Shown in pieces: positions 43,609 to 54,466 of a stretch of DNA of 64,000 bases (positions within the stretch are counted from its first letter, which is position 1; each line of letters opens with the position of its first letter). The DNA comes from Variovorax sp. PBL-H6 (lineage in GTDB: Bacteria; Pseudomonadota; Gammaproteobacteria; Burkholderiales; Burkholderiaceae_C). The notes beneath the pieces were generated by a model, which was given only the letters and a program-made list of their open reading frames with translations, did no database searches and was not told the origin of the DNA. Location: NCBI RefSeq assembly GCF_901827155.1, contig NZ_LR594659.1, positions 3,472,001 through 3,536,000 on the forward strand, read 5' to 3'. Both the position numbers and the translations under genes were made by a program.

Positions 43609-44372
43609 CCTTCCACGACGCCTTCGCCCAGGCCTTGTTTGCACCCGGGACGGTGACCGACCCCGTCGTGCGCCAGCTCGCAGCGCAGCCTGCCTTCGCG
43701 GTCTACCGCAACACGGTCATGAAGGGCTGCATCGACGCGCTCGAAGCCAATTTCCCTGCGGTCGCGCGGCTCGTGGGAAGCGAATGGTTCCGTGCCGCCG
43801 CCGCGCTGCATGCAGCGGCGAGCCCGCCGCACGATGGGCGGTTGCTGCACTACGGCGAGCGCTTCGCCGATTTCCTCGAGCATTTCAAGCCGGCCGCCGA
43901 ACTGCCCTATCTGCCCGGTGTCGCACGCCTCGATGCGCTTTGGCGCGAGGCTCACGCGGCCGGGAACGCGCCGCAGCTCGACGCGGCGTGGCTGGCGCGC
44001 CATGCGCCCGAGCGGCTGGGGACGATGGTGCTTCGCCTCCACCCCGCGACGCGCTGGGCATGGTTCGACGAGCAGCCGATCTACAGCATCTGGGCGCGCA
44101 ATCGCGGTGAAGATTGCTGTGAGGACGAAGAACTCGTCTGGCGCGGCGAAGGAGCGCTCATCACGCGCCCCGCCGATGCAGTGACCTGGCATCCCATCGG
44201 CTGGGCCGGCTGTGTCTTCCTCGATGCCTGCGCCGCCGGCCTGCCGCTCGGCAACGCCGCCGAGCAGGCCCTGGCCCTCGACGCCGCGACCGACCTCGCC
44301 GCACTGCTGGAATCACTGCTGCGCGCCGGCGCGTTCACCACCACCGATCCATCCACCGAAAGCACGCCATGA
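43605..44372 (+). CDS. bufC: BufC, partner protein of the MNIO enzyme (DUF2063)
   Basis: A 255-residue protein with the N-terminal DUF2063 domain once called putative DNA-binding ([48 protein letters not shown]). In MNIO systems this partner delivers the precursor to the oxidase. The C-terminal half (from about residue 130) has the usual second domain. It overlaps bufB and doxX by 4 bp each. Confidence 0.9.
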   Translation: MTFHDAFAQALFAPGTVTDPVVRQLAAQPAFAVYRNTVMKGCIDALEANFPAVARLVGSEWFRAAAALHAAASPPHDGRLLHYGERFADFLEHFKPAAELPYLPGVARLDALWREAHAAGNAPQLDAAWLARHAPERLGTMVLRLHPATRWAWFDEQPIYSIWARNRGEDCCEDEELVWRGEGALITRPADAVTWHPIGWAGCVFLDACAAGLPLGNAAEQALALDAATDLAALLESLLRAGAFTTTDPSTESTP

Positions 44373-44863
44373 GCTCGAACACAGCCGCCTCTGCACCCTC
44401 CACCACTTTCGCACCCGACGAGGGGCATGGCGTTCGCGCCCGCTGGAACCGGTTCGCCGAGCTGCTCACGCGCCTCGTGCCTCACGACCTGCTGGCGCTC
44501 GCTGCGCGCGTGGGCATCGCCGCCATCTTCTTTCTCTCGGGCCGCACGAAGGTCGAGGGCTTCCTGATGCTGACGCCAAGCGCCTACGAGCTGTTCCGCA
44601 CCGAATACAAGCTGCCGCTGCTGCCGCCCGAACTCGCAGCCCATCTGGCGGCCTACGCCGAGCACCTGTTCCCGGTGCTGCTGGTGCTGGGCCTGTTCAC
44701 TCGCCTCTCGGCGCTCGCGCTGCTGGGCATGACGCTGGTGATCCAGGTGTTCGTGTATCCCGATGCGTGGCCGACGCACCTCTCGTGGGCGGCGCTGCTG
44801 CTCTATCTCGTCGGGCGCGGGGGCGGCGCGCTGGCTCTCGACCGTGTGTTGCGCATCGCCTAG
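44369..44863 (+). CDS. bufD: BufD, DoxX-family membrane protein
   Basis: A 164-residue DoxX-like protein with four predicted helices ([56 protein letters not shown] and [14 protein letters not shown]). DoxX proteins end many buf operons and may supply electrons or membrane support. The first 40 residues are a soluble extension. It is the last gene of the operon; the URC genes start 67 bp later. Confidence 0.88.
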   Translation: MSSNTAASAPSTTFAPDEGHGVRARWNRFAELLTRLVPHDLLALAARVGIAAIFFLSGRTKVEGFLMLTPSAYELFRTEYKLPLLPPELAAHLAAYAEHLFPVLLVLGLFTRLSALALLGMTLVIQVFVYPDAWPTHLSWAALLLYLVGRGGGALALDRVLRIA

Positions 44864-44929
44864 CGCCGCAGGCCCGCGGCTTGCCAGCCGCAGAAGCCCT
44901 CGCTACATTGTGTTTTTTGAGGGCCTGCA

Positions 44930-46269
<1,340 letters not shown>

Positions 46270-46273
<4 letters not shown>

Positions 46274-47679
46274 GCAAGAACACCTACGGGCTCGACGCGG
46301 ATCGCGCCACCTCCAATGTCGCAGTGCGCCACGCCGATGCGCAAGGCCATGTCGATCCCGCCCTCGAGTTCGTCGAGGACACGACCCACCCCGCCGGCGC
46401 AGCCGCCTTCCTGCGCACCACGCGTGCGATCCGCATCCGCGCGAACGCGCTGCTGGCGCGCGCCCGGCGCGGCGAGTCCGAGTGGTTCACCATCGGCGAC
46501 GAGGACGCGCTCGCGGAGACGGCGCGAACGGTGGCGGAGGTGACGCGCGAGCGCTACGGCTCGGGCACCATTCCCTTCCACAGCCGCTGGCGCCACTTCG
46601 AGGCCGGCGGGGTGGACCGGCTGCAGGAACTCGACCGCCTGCTCGGCCCTGTCGAGTCCTCGCTGCGCGCGCGCGCCCACATCGACCTGGTGCTGGTGAG
46701 CGTGCTGCTCGACGCCGGGGCGGGCCCCTACTGGCACTACACCGAGCCGGCCACGGGCCAGCGCTTCACGCGCTCCGAAGGGCTCGCCGTGGCAAGCTTC
46801 CATGCCTTCACCGGCGGCCTGTTCTCGTCCGACCCCGACCGGCCGCTGCAGGCCGATGCCGCCGGCCTGCGCAACCTGGTCACCGACCGGCTGGGCGATG
46901 CCTTGCAGATCAGCGACGCCAATCAACTGATCGGCCTGCCCGGGCGCGCCATGCTGCTGCGCCGGCTCGGCGAAGCCATGAGCGAGCAGCCGGAGAACTT
47001 CGGCGATCCGGGCCGCCCGAGCGGCATGCTGGATGCGCTGGTCAGCCCGCTGGGCCCGAACATCCCCCCGACGGCCGAGGTCGGCGCACACGACATCCTG
47101 ACGCTGCTGCTGGAATCGCTGTCGCGCATCTGGCCCACCGCCAACGTGATCGCCCCCGGTGCAACGGGCCCTGGTGATGCGGTGGGCGGCGTCGCGCCGA
47201 ACGAGCCGGTACTCGCGCTCGGCGACTGCTGGCGGCACAGCGCCGTGCGCGGACCCGGGCTGACCGACGGATGGATGCCCTTCCACAAGCTCTCGCAATG
47301 GCTCGCGTACTCGCTCATCGAGCCCTTCGAACGGGCCGGCGTCAAGGTGCGCCATCTCGAGGCGCTGACCGCTCTGCCGGAGTACCGCAACGGCGGCCTG
47401 CTGATCGACAGTGGCGTCATCGTGCCCCGCGACAAGGCCATGCTGGAGCGCACCTGGAAGGCCGGCGACGAGTTCATCGTCGAATGGCGAGCGCTGACCA
47501 TCGCGCTGCTCGACGAGATGGCGGCGCGCGTGCGTGAGGTGCTCGGCCGCAGCGAGGAAGAGCTGCCGCTGGCGCGCGTGCTCCAAGGCGGCACCTGGGC
47601 GGCAGGCCGCGTGCTGGCACAACGCTTGCGTGGAGGAACGCCCCCCTTGCGCATCGAAAGCGACGGTACCGTCTTCTAG
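46270..47679 (+). CDS. URC4/Urg3-family (DUF1688) protein
   Basis: A 469-residue protein of the DUF1688 family (Urc4/Urg3), needed for uracil degradation in the fungal URC pathway and found in bacteria beside URC1. Conserved stretches are [74 protein letters not shown] and [14 protein letters not shown]. The chemistry is not known. It is coupled to URC1 by overlap and precedes upp by 35 bp. Confidence 0.87.
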
Positions 47680-47714
47680 ACTCCCCACTGTCGAAAACGC
47701 ATTCAAGCCTACCC

Positions 47715-48344
<630 letters not shown>

Positions 48345-48432
48345 CGCTCGCCCCCAGGTTGGCTCACTTCGTGTAGCCGCCCACCCCCTACCGGGGGCAA
48401 CACCAGCGGCCCGGCAAAGCCGGTTCCGCGGT
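48345..48432 (-). repeat. Comamonad-type intergenic repeat, copy 2
   Basis: The space after upp carries CACTTCGTGTAG, a CCCCCTACCGGGGG palindrome and then CAGCGGCCCGGCAAAGCCGG-type sequence. It resembles the inverse of copy 1 near 19872-19945. It may act as a bidirectional hairpin between upp and the transporter operon. Confidence 0.55.
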
Positions 48433-48467
48433 GTTTCCCGAATGATTTGCAACCTGAGGAGAAGCCT

Positions 48468-49472
48468 GTGTCCCTACGCCGCCAACTGATCGTCCGCTCC
48501 CTTGCAGTCGCCGCAGCGCTCGCCGCGGCCGGCGCACCCGGCCTCGCGCTCGCGCAGGCCAAGCTCAAGGTGGCGGCGGTCTATACCGTGCCCTTCGAGC
48601 AGCAATGGGTCGGCCGCATCCACAAGGCGCTGAAGGCGGCGGAAGCGCGCGGCGAGATCGAGTACAAGGCGACCGAGAACGTCGCCAACGCCGACTACGA
48701 GCGCGTGATGCGCGAGTACGCGCAGGCCGGCAACCAGCTGATCCTGGGCGAGGTCTTCGGCGTGGAGGCGGCGGCGCGCAAGGTTGCCAAGGACTTCCCG
48801 AAGACAGCGTTCCTGATGGGCTCGTCGCTGAAGCCGCAGGCGCCCAATTTCTCGGTCTTCGACAACTACATCCAGGAGCCTGCGTTTCTCTCCGGCATGG
48901 TCGCCGGCGGCATGACCAAGAGCAACAGGATCGGCATGGTGGGCGGCTTCCCCATCCCCGAGGTCAACCGGCTGATGAATGCCTTCATGGCCGGTGCGAA
49001 GGAGACCAATCCGAAGGTGGAGTTCAGCGTGAGCTTCATCAACAGCTGGTTCGATCCGCCCAAGGCCAAGGAAGCCGCCTTCGCGATGATCGACAAGGGA
49101 GCCGACGTGATGTACGCCGAGCGCTTCGGTGTCAGCGACGCGGCCAAGGAAAAGGGCAAGCTCGCCATCGGCAACGTGATCGACACGCAGGACAAGTACC
49201 CCGACACCGTGGTCGCCTCGGCGCTCTGGAACTTCGAGCCCTCGGCCGACCGGGCGATCAAGCTCGTGAAGGAAGGCAAGTTCGTCGCCGAGGACTACGG
49301 CCCGTATTCGATGATGAAGCACAAGGGTTCCGAGCTGGCGCCGCTGGGCACATTCGAGAAAAAGGTGCCGGCCGAGATCGTCTCCAAGGTCAAGGCCAGG
49401 CAGGCCGACATCCTCTCGGGCAAGTTCACCGTGAAGGTGGACGACAGTCAGCCGAAGTCCACGGCCAAGTAA
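48468..49472 (+). CDS. BMP-family nucleoside/base-binding protein of an ABC importer
   Basis: A 334-residue periplasmic binding protein of the BMP (PnrA/Med) family. A signal peptide (LIVRSLAVAAALAAAGAPGL, then ALAQ) precedes the fold. The family motifs NADYERVMREYAQAGNQLIL, GEVFGVEAAARKVAKDFP and YIQEPAFLSGMVAGGMTKSN are visible. The GTG at 48468 is chosen because GAGGAG lies 6 bp upstream; a TTG at 48447 lacks such a site. Substrates are probably purine or pyrimidine bases or nucleosides, given the URC and deaminase neighbours. Confidence 0.88.
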   Translation: MSLRRQLIVRSLAVAAALAAAGAPGLALAQAKLKVAAVYTVPFEQQWVGRIHKALKAAEARGEIEYKATENVANADYERVMREYAQAGNQLILGEVFGVEAAARKVAKDFPKTAFLMGSSLKPQAPNFSVFDNYIQEPAFLSGMVAGGMTKSNRIGMVGGFPIPEVNRLMNAFMAGAKETNPKVEFSVSFINSWFDPPKAKEAAFAMIDKGADVMYAERFGVSDAAKEKGKLAIGNVIDTQDKYPDTVVASALWNFEPSADRAIKLVKEGKFVAEDYGPYSMMKHKGSELAPLGTFEKKVPAEIVSKVKARQADILSGKFTVKVDDSQPKSTAK

Positions 49473-49489
49473 GCGCGATGAGGCCTTCT

Positions 49490-49608
49490 TGCTCCCTCTC
49501 CCTCCGGGAGAGGATTGGGGTGAGGGCACCGGGCGGTGGATAGCCCTCGACATCAGCAACCGTCCGGTCCCCTCACCCCCGCCCTCTCCCGCAAGCGGGA
49601 GAGGGAGC
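49490..49608. repeat. Paired inverted repeat between the binding protein and the ABC ATPase
   Basis: Each arm is itself a hairpin (CTCTCCCTCCGGGAGAG near 49496-49512, CTCTCCCGCAAGCGGGAGAG near 49583-49602). Together GCTCCCTCTCCC...GGGGTGAGGG and CCCTCACCCCC...GAGAGGGAGC form a large inverted repeat. I know similar REP-like sequences from many proteobacterial intergenic spaces. Here the second arm runs into the coding frame of the ABC ATPase. Confidence 0.75.
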
Positions 49609-51131
49609 AAGGGTGCGTCCTCTCGCTGCGCGGCATCACCAAGCGTTTCGGCACCCTGGTCGCCAACGATGCGATCTCGCTCGAGCTCGGCGCCGGCGAG
49701 GTGCTCGCGCTCTTGGGCGAGAACGGTGCCGGCAAGTCCACCCTGATGTCGATCCTCTTCGGCCACTACACCGCCGACGAAGGCGGAATCGAGGTCTTCG
49801 GCCGGCCGCTCGTGCCCGGCCAACCCAGGGCCGCGCTGGCCGCGGGCATCGGCATGGTGCACCAGCACTTCACGCTGGCCGACAACCTGAGCGTGCTCGA
49901 CAACGTGACGATGGGGACCGAGCCCTTGTGGCAGCCCTTTTCCCGTCGCGGCGCCGCGCGCGCCAGGCTGCTCGAGGTCTCGCAGCGATTCGGCCTGCCG
50001 GTGCAGCCGGACGCCCGGGTGGGCAGCCTGTCGGTGGGTGAGCGGCAGCGCGTAGAGATCCTCAAGGCGCTGTACCGCGGCGCGCGCATCCTGATCCTGG
50101 ACGAACCGACTGCCGTGCTCACCCCGCAGGAAAGCGAAGCGCTGTTCCGCACGCTTTCGCAGATGGTGGCGGACGGGCTCTCGATCATCTTCATCAGCCA
50201 CAAGCTCGACGAGGTGCTGCGCGTCTCGCACCGCGTGGCCGTGCTGCGCGGCGGCAAGCTGGTGGCCGAGGCACCCACGCGGGAGACCACGGCGGCGCAG
50301 CTGGCGCTGTGGATGGTCGGCCATGCGGTCGAGGGCGTGAAGCGCACGCCGGCGCGGCAGGTGGGCGATGCCGTGTGCGTGCTCGACCATGTGCGCACCG
50401 CCGGCGAAGGGCATGACCGGCTGCTCGATGTCTCCCTGAGCCTGCGCGCAGGCGAGATCACGGCCGTGGCAGGCGTTTCAGGCAATGGCCAGGTCGCGCT
50501 GGCAGAGCTGCTCGGCGGCACCCGCCGCGCCACGAGCGGCAGCGTGCAATTGATGGGCCGCACCCTGCCCGCCTCGCCCGCACGGCTGGTCCGGCGCGGG
50601 GTCGCTCGCATCCCGGAAGACCGGCATGCGGTGGGTGTGGTGGGCGACCTTCCCGTCTGGGAAAACGCGGTGTCGGAGCGGCTGCGCAGTGCGGCCTTCT
50701 CGCGCTGGCTCTGGGTGCGGCGCGCAGCGGCGCGCGCCCATGCGCGCCGTATCGAGCAAGCCTTCGACGTGCGCGGCGCCGGGCTGGACGCGCCGGCGCG
50801 CGCGCTCTCGGGCGGCAACATGCAGAAGCTGATCCTCGGACGGGCGCTGCTGGCCCCGGACGCGGCGCAGAACAAGACCGCGCGCCTGATCGTCGCGCAC
50901 CAGCCCACCTGGGGCCTGGACATCGGCGCAGTCGCCTACGTGCAGCAGCAACTGATCGCGGCGCGAGACGCCGGCGCCGCGGTGCTGCTGATCTCCGATG
51001 ACCTGGACGAGGTGCTGGCGCTGGGGGACCGGGTCGCCGTGATGCACGGCGGGCGCCTCGGCGAGCCACGCGCGGCTTCGGCGTGGACCCGCGAGGCAAT
51101 CGGGCTGGCGATGGCGGGCTCTCCTGCATGA
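49536..51131 (+). CDS. ABC importer ATP-binding protein (two ATPase domains, sugar/nucleoside type)
   Basis: A 531-residue tandem ATPase of the RbsA/YufO class. First domain: Walker A GENGAGKSTLMSIL, signature SLSVGERQRVEIL, Walker B ILILDEPTAVL. Second domain: degenerate Walker A AGVSGNGQVAL and signature ALSGGNMQKLILG. The only in-frame start found before the first domain is the GTG at 49536, so the first 26 residues are the translated repeat arm (LTPALSRKRERE). The next ATG is after Walker A. The natural start may be a rarer codon near 49620. Stop overlaps the first permease. Confidence 0.87.
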   Translation: MDSPRHQQPSGPLTPALSRKREREQGCVLSLRGITKRFGTLVANDAISLELGAGEVLALLGENGAGKSTLMSILFGHYTADEGGIEVFGRPLVPGQPRAALAAGIGMVHQHFTLADNLSVLDNVTMGTEPLWQPFSRRGAARARLLEVSQRFGLPVQPDARVGSLSVGERQRVEILKALYRGARILILDEPTAVLTPQESEALFRTLSQMVADGLSIIFISHKLDEVLRVSHRVAVLRGGKLVAEAPTRETTAAQLALWMVGHAVEGVKRTPARQVGDAVCVLDHVRTAGEGHDRLLDVSLSLRAGEITAVAGVSGNGQVALAELLGGTRRATSGSVQLMGRTLPASPARLVRRGVARIPEDRHAVGVVGDLPVWENAVSERLRSAAFSRWLWVRRAAARAHARRIEQAFDVRGAGLDAPARALSGGNMQKLILGRALLAPDAAQNKTARLIVAHQPTWGLDIGAVAYVQQQLIAARDAGAAVLLISDDLDEVLALGDRVAVMHGGRLGEPRAASAWTREAIGLAMAGSPA

Positions 51132-52189
51132 GACTGGAGCGCCGCCACGAGACCTCGCGCGCCGCGATGCTGCTGGCGCCCATGGGCGCCGTCGGCTTCA
51201 CGCTGCTGGTCAGCGCACTGCTGGTGCTCTGGGCCGGCGCGCCGATCGGCCGCACCTATGCGCTGCTGCTGCAGGGTGGCTTCGGCTCGGTCTTCGCGTG
51301 GAGCGAGACGCTGACCCGCGCCACGCCGCTGATCCTCACCGGCCTCGCGGCCACCGTAGCCTTCAAGGCCCGTCTCTTCAACATCGGTGCGGAGGGGCAG
51401 TTCTACGGCGGCGCGCTGGCCGCGGTGGCGGTGGGCGGCCTGCATGGCGGCACCGGCTTCCCGTTGCCGCCGTGGCTGCTGTTCCCCCTGATGATGGCCG
51501 CGGCCGCGGGCGTCGGTGCGCTGCTGCTGCTCGGGCCTGCGTTGATGAAGAACAGGCTGGGCGTGGACGAGGTGGTGACCACGTTGCTGATGAATTTCAT
51601 CGTGCTGCTCGCGGTCTCGGCCCTGCTCGACGGACCGATGAAGGACCCGACAGCGATGGGTTGGCCGCAGAGCGTATCGCTGCAGCCGGAGCTCGAGCTG
51701 GGCAGGTTGGTCGCGCAGACCCGCGTCCACACGGGCCTGCTGTGGGCCGGCGCGCTGGCGGTGCTGGCCTGGGTGCTGTTCAAGTACACGGTGGCCGGCT
51801 TCGACATCCGCGCGCTGGGCGCCAACCCGCGCGCCGCGGCCTTTGCCGGCGTGCCGGTCACGCGCACCGTGGTGCTGGTGGCCTTGATCTCCGGCGCACT
51901 GGCAGGGCTGGCCGGCGCGATCGAGGTCGCGGGCCGCACCAGCTACGTCACGCTCGACCTGTCGCCCGGCTACGGCTACAGCGGCATCGTGATCGCGATG
52001 CTGGCCGGGCTGCATCCGCTGGGCGTGCTGGCCGCGGGCGTGTTCGTAGCCGGCATCCAGGTCGGGGCCGACACGATGAGCCGTGCCATCGGCGTGCCCA
52101 CCTACATTGCCGACGTGATCGTGGCGGCGTCGTTGATCGCGGTCCTCGTTGCCACGCTGCTGACGCAATACAGAGTGCGATGGAAATAG
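51128..52189 (+). CDS. ABC importer permease 1 (BPD_transp_2 type)
   Basis: A 353-residue inner membrane permease with about 8-10 helices, for example VGFTLLVSALLVLWAG and LLFPLMMAAAAGVGALLLLG. The EAA-like loop is in YTVAGFDIRALGANPRAAAF. It overlaps the ATPase by 4 bp and the second permease by 10 bp. The pair YufP/YufQ-like permeases with a BMP protein and RbsA-type ATPase define a nucleoside or base importer. Confidence 0.9.
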   Translation: MRLERRHETSRAAMLLAPMGAVGFTLLVSALLVLWAGAPIGRTYALLLQGGFGSVFAWSETLTRATPLILTGLAATVAFKARLFNIGAEGQFYGGALAAVAVGGLHGGTGFPLPPWLLFPLMMAAAAGVGALLLLGPALMKNRLGVDEVVTTLLMNFIVLLAVSALLDGPMKDPTAMGWPQSVSLQPELELGRLVAQTRVHTGLLWAGALAVLAWVLFKYTVAGFDIRALGANPRAAAFAGVPVTRTVVLVALISGALAGLAGAIEVAGRTSYVTLDLSPGYGYSGIVIAMLAGLHPLGVLAAGVFVAGIQVGADTMSRAIGVPTYIADVIVAASLIAVLVATLLTQYRVRWK

Positions 52190-53100
52190 CCGAGATCCTC
52201 TCCAGCCAGGCCTTCTGGGTGGCCGTGCTGCGCATCGCCACGCCACTGATCCTGGGCACGCTGGGCGTGCTGCTGTGCGAACGAGCGGGCGTGTTGAACC
52301 TCGGCATCGAGGGCATCATGGTCGCGGGCGCCTTCGCCGGCTGGCTCGCGGTGTATGCAGGCGCGCCGTTGTGGGCAGGTGTGATGGTGGCGGCGCTCAC
52401 AGGCGCGGTGTTCGGGCTGCTGCATGCCTTGCTGACCGTGGGCCTTGCCCTGTCGCAGCACGTGTCGGGGCTGGGCATCACGCTGCTGGCAACGGCGCTC
52501 AGCTACTACGGCTACCGCGTGAGTTTTCCCAAGGTCAGCACACCCCCCACGGTCACGCCTTTCGCGCCGATGGAGTGGCTGCCCATCCCGGTGCTCGACA
52601 CGCAGACCCCGCTCACGCTGCTGGCGTTGCTGCTGGTGCCGCTGCTCGCCTATGTGCTCCACCGCACGCCGCTCGGGCTGGCGTTGCGAATGGTCGGCGA
52701 GAACCCGCAGGCCGTCGAGGGCCAGGGCGTGTCGGTTGCGGCAGTGCGCACCGGCGCGATCGTCGCCGGATCGGCGCTGATGGGCGTGGCGGGCGCCTTC
52801 CTCACGCTCTCGGCCTTCAACGCCTTCTTCTTCAACATGGTCAACGGCCGGGGCTGGATCTGCGTGGCGCTGGTGGTGTTCGCCTCGTGGCGGCCGGGCA
52901 AGGCCCTGCTCGGCGCCCTGCTGTTCGCCTTTTTCGACGCGCTGCAGCTGCGGCTGCAACAATCGGGCGACGCGCTGCTGCCGTACCAGCTGTACCTGAT
53001 GCTGCCTTATGTGTTGTCGATCGTGGCGCTGGTGCTGGTGGCGCGCAAGGCCGGCTATCCGCAGGCGCTCATGAAGCCTTATCGCAAGGGAGAACGCTGA
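52180..53100 (+). CDS. ABC importer permease 2 (BPD_transp_2 type)
   Basis: A 306-residue permease, partner of the preceding one. Helices include LRIATPLILGTLGVLLCERA and LTLLALLLVPLLAYVL, and the coupling loop is in HRTPLGLALRMVGENPQAVE. The start inside the previous gene indicates translational coupling. It ends 2 bp before the amidohydrolase gene, tying import to deamination. Confidence 0.9.
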   Translation: MEIAEILSSQAFWVAVLRIATPLILGTLGVLLCERAGVLNLGIEGIMVAGAFAGWLAVYAGAPLWAGVMVAALTGAVFGLLHALLTVGLALSQHVSGLGITLLATALSYYGYRVSFPKVSTPPTVTPFAPMEWLPIPVLDTQTPLTLLALLLVPLLAYVLHRTPLGLALRMVGENPQAVEGQGVSVAAVRTGAIVAGSALMGVAGAFLTLSAFNAFFFNMVNGRGWICVALVVFASWRPGKALLGALLFAFFDALQLRLQQSGDALLPYQLYLMLPYVLSIVALVLVARKAGYPQALMKPYRKGER

Positions 53101-53102
53101 AC

Positions 53103-54383
53103 ATGCTCGATCTGCTGGTCCACAACGCCACCCTCCCCGATGGGCGGGGCGGCATGTCCATCGCCGTTCAGGACGGCCGCATCGCCGAAGTGAAGGCAGG
53201 GCTGGACGCACCGGCGCACGAGAAGCTCGACGCCCAAGGCCTGCTGGTCGCTCCGCATTTCGTCGATCCGCACTTCCACATGGATGCCACGCTGAGCTAC
53301 GGCTTGCCCCGGGTCAACGAAAGCGGCACGCTGCTCGAAGGCATTTCACTGTGGGGCGAGCTCAAGCCGCTGCTGACTGCCGACGCGCTGGTCGAACGCG
53401 CCATGGCGTACTGCGACTGGGCGGTCGCCAAAGGCCTGCTCGCGATCCGCAGCCATGTGGACACCAGCGACCCGAGCCTGCTCGCGATCGATGCACTGCT
53501 CGAGGTCAAGAAGCGCGTGGCTCCCTACCTGACGCTGCAGCTGGTCGCCTTTCCCCAGGACGGCGCCCTGCGCACTCCGGGCGGCATGGACAACCTGAAG
53601 CGCGCGCTCGACAAGGGCGTGGACGTGGTCGGCGGCATTCCGCACTTCGAGCGCACCATGGCCGATGGCGCCGCCAGCGTGAAGCTTCTGTGCGAGCTGG
53701 CGGCCGGGCGTGGGCTGCCGGTGGACATGCACTGCGACGAGTCGGACGACCCGCTCTCGCGCCATATCGAGACCCTGGCCTTCGAGGCGCAGCGGCTCGG
53801 GCTGCAAGGGCGCGTGACGGGCTCGCACTGCACGTCCATGCATTCGATGGACAACTACTACGTGAGCAAGCTGCTGCCCCTGATCGCGGAGGCCGGCGTC
53901 GGCGTGGTCGCCAACCCGCTGATCAACATCACGCTCCAGGGCCGGCACGACACCTACCCGAAGCGCCGCGGCATGACGCGCGTGCCCGAACTGATGGCGC
54001 AGGGCGTGAACGTGGCCTTCGGCCATGACTGCGTGATGGACCCGTGGTACGGCATGGGGTCGGGTGACATGCTGGAGGTTGCGCACATGGGCCTGCACGT
54101 GGCGCAGATGACCAGTCAGGAGGGCATGCGCCGGTGCTTCGACGCGGTGACGGCCAACGCCGCGACAATGCTCGGGCTCTCGGGCTACGGCCTGGAGGCG
54201 GGCTGCGACGCGAGCTTCGTGTTGTTGCAGGCGCGCGATCCCGTCGAGGCGATCCGGCTGCGCGCGCCGCGGCTCAAGGTCTGGCGGCGCGGCCGGCTGC
54301 TGGCAGAAACGCCGGCCGCGACGGCAGCGCTGCATCTGCCGGACCGGCCAGCGGCGACGAGCTGGATGCAGCCGCGGACCTGA
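53103..54383 (+). CDS. Cytosine deaminase-like amidohydrolase
   Basis: A 426-residue metal-dependent hydrolase of the CodA-like group. Metal and active-site motifs are PHFVDPHFHMDATLSY (HxH), VDMHCDESDDP, TGSHCTSMHSMDN and FGHDCVMDPWYGMG. The likely reaction is cytosine to uracil plus ammonia, though related enzymes act on other pyrimidine-like amines. Gene order (importer then deaminase) and the URC block upstream make pyrimidine use the best reading. Confidence 0.85.
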   Translation: MLDLLVHNATLPDGRGGMSIAVQDGRIAEVKAGLDAPAHEKLDAQGLLVAPHFVDPHFHMDATLSYGLPRVNESGTLLEGISLWGELKPLLTADALVERAMAYCDWAVAKGLLAIRSHVDTSDPSLLAIDALLEVKKRVAPYLTLQLVAFPQDGALRTPGGMDNLKRALDKGVDVVGGIPHFERTMADGAASVKLLCELAAGRGLPVDMHCDESDDPLSRHIETLAFEAQRLGLQGRVTGSHCTSMHSMDNYYVSKLLPLIAEAGVGVVANPLINITLQGRHDTYPKRRGMTRVPELMAQGVNVAFGHDCVMDPWYGMGSGDMLEVAHMGLHVAQMTSQEGMRRCFDAVTANAATMLGLSGYGLEAGCDASFVLLQARDPVEAIRLRAPRLKVWRRGRLLAETPAATAALHLPDRPAATSWMQPRT

Positions 54384-54466
54384 GCGCCTCGCATCCTCAT
54401 CGCGATCGGCACTTCGGTGCGGCGACCGGGCGCGCCACGTGCGCGCCAGGCGCGTGCGGTCTTGCT

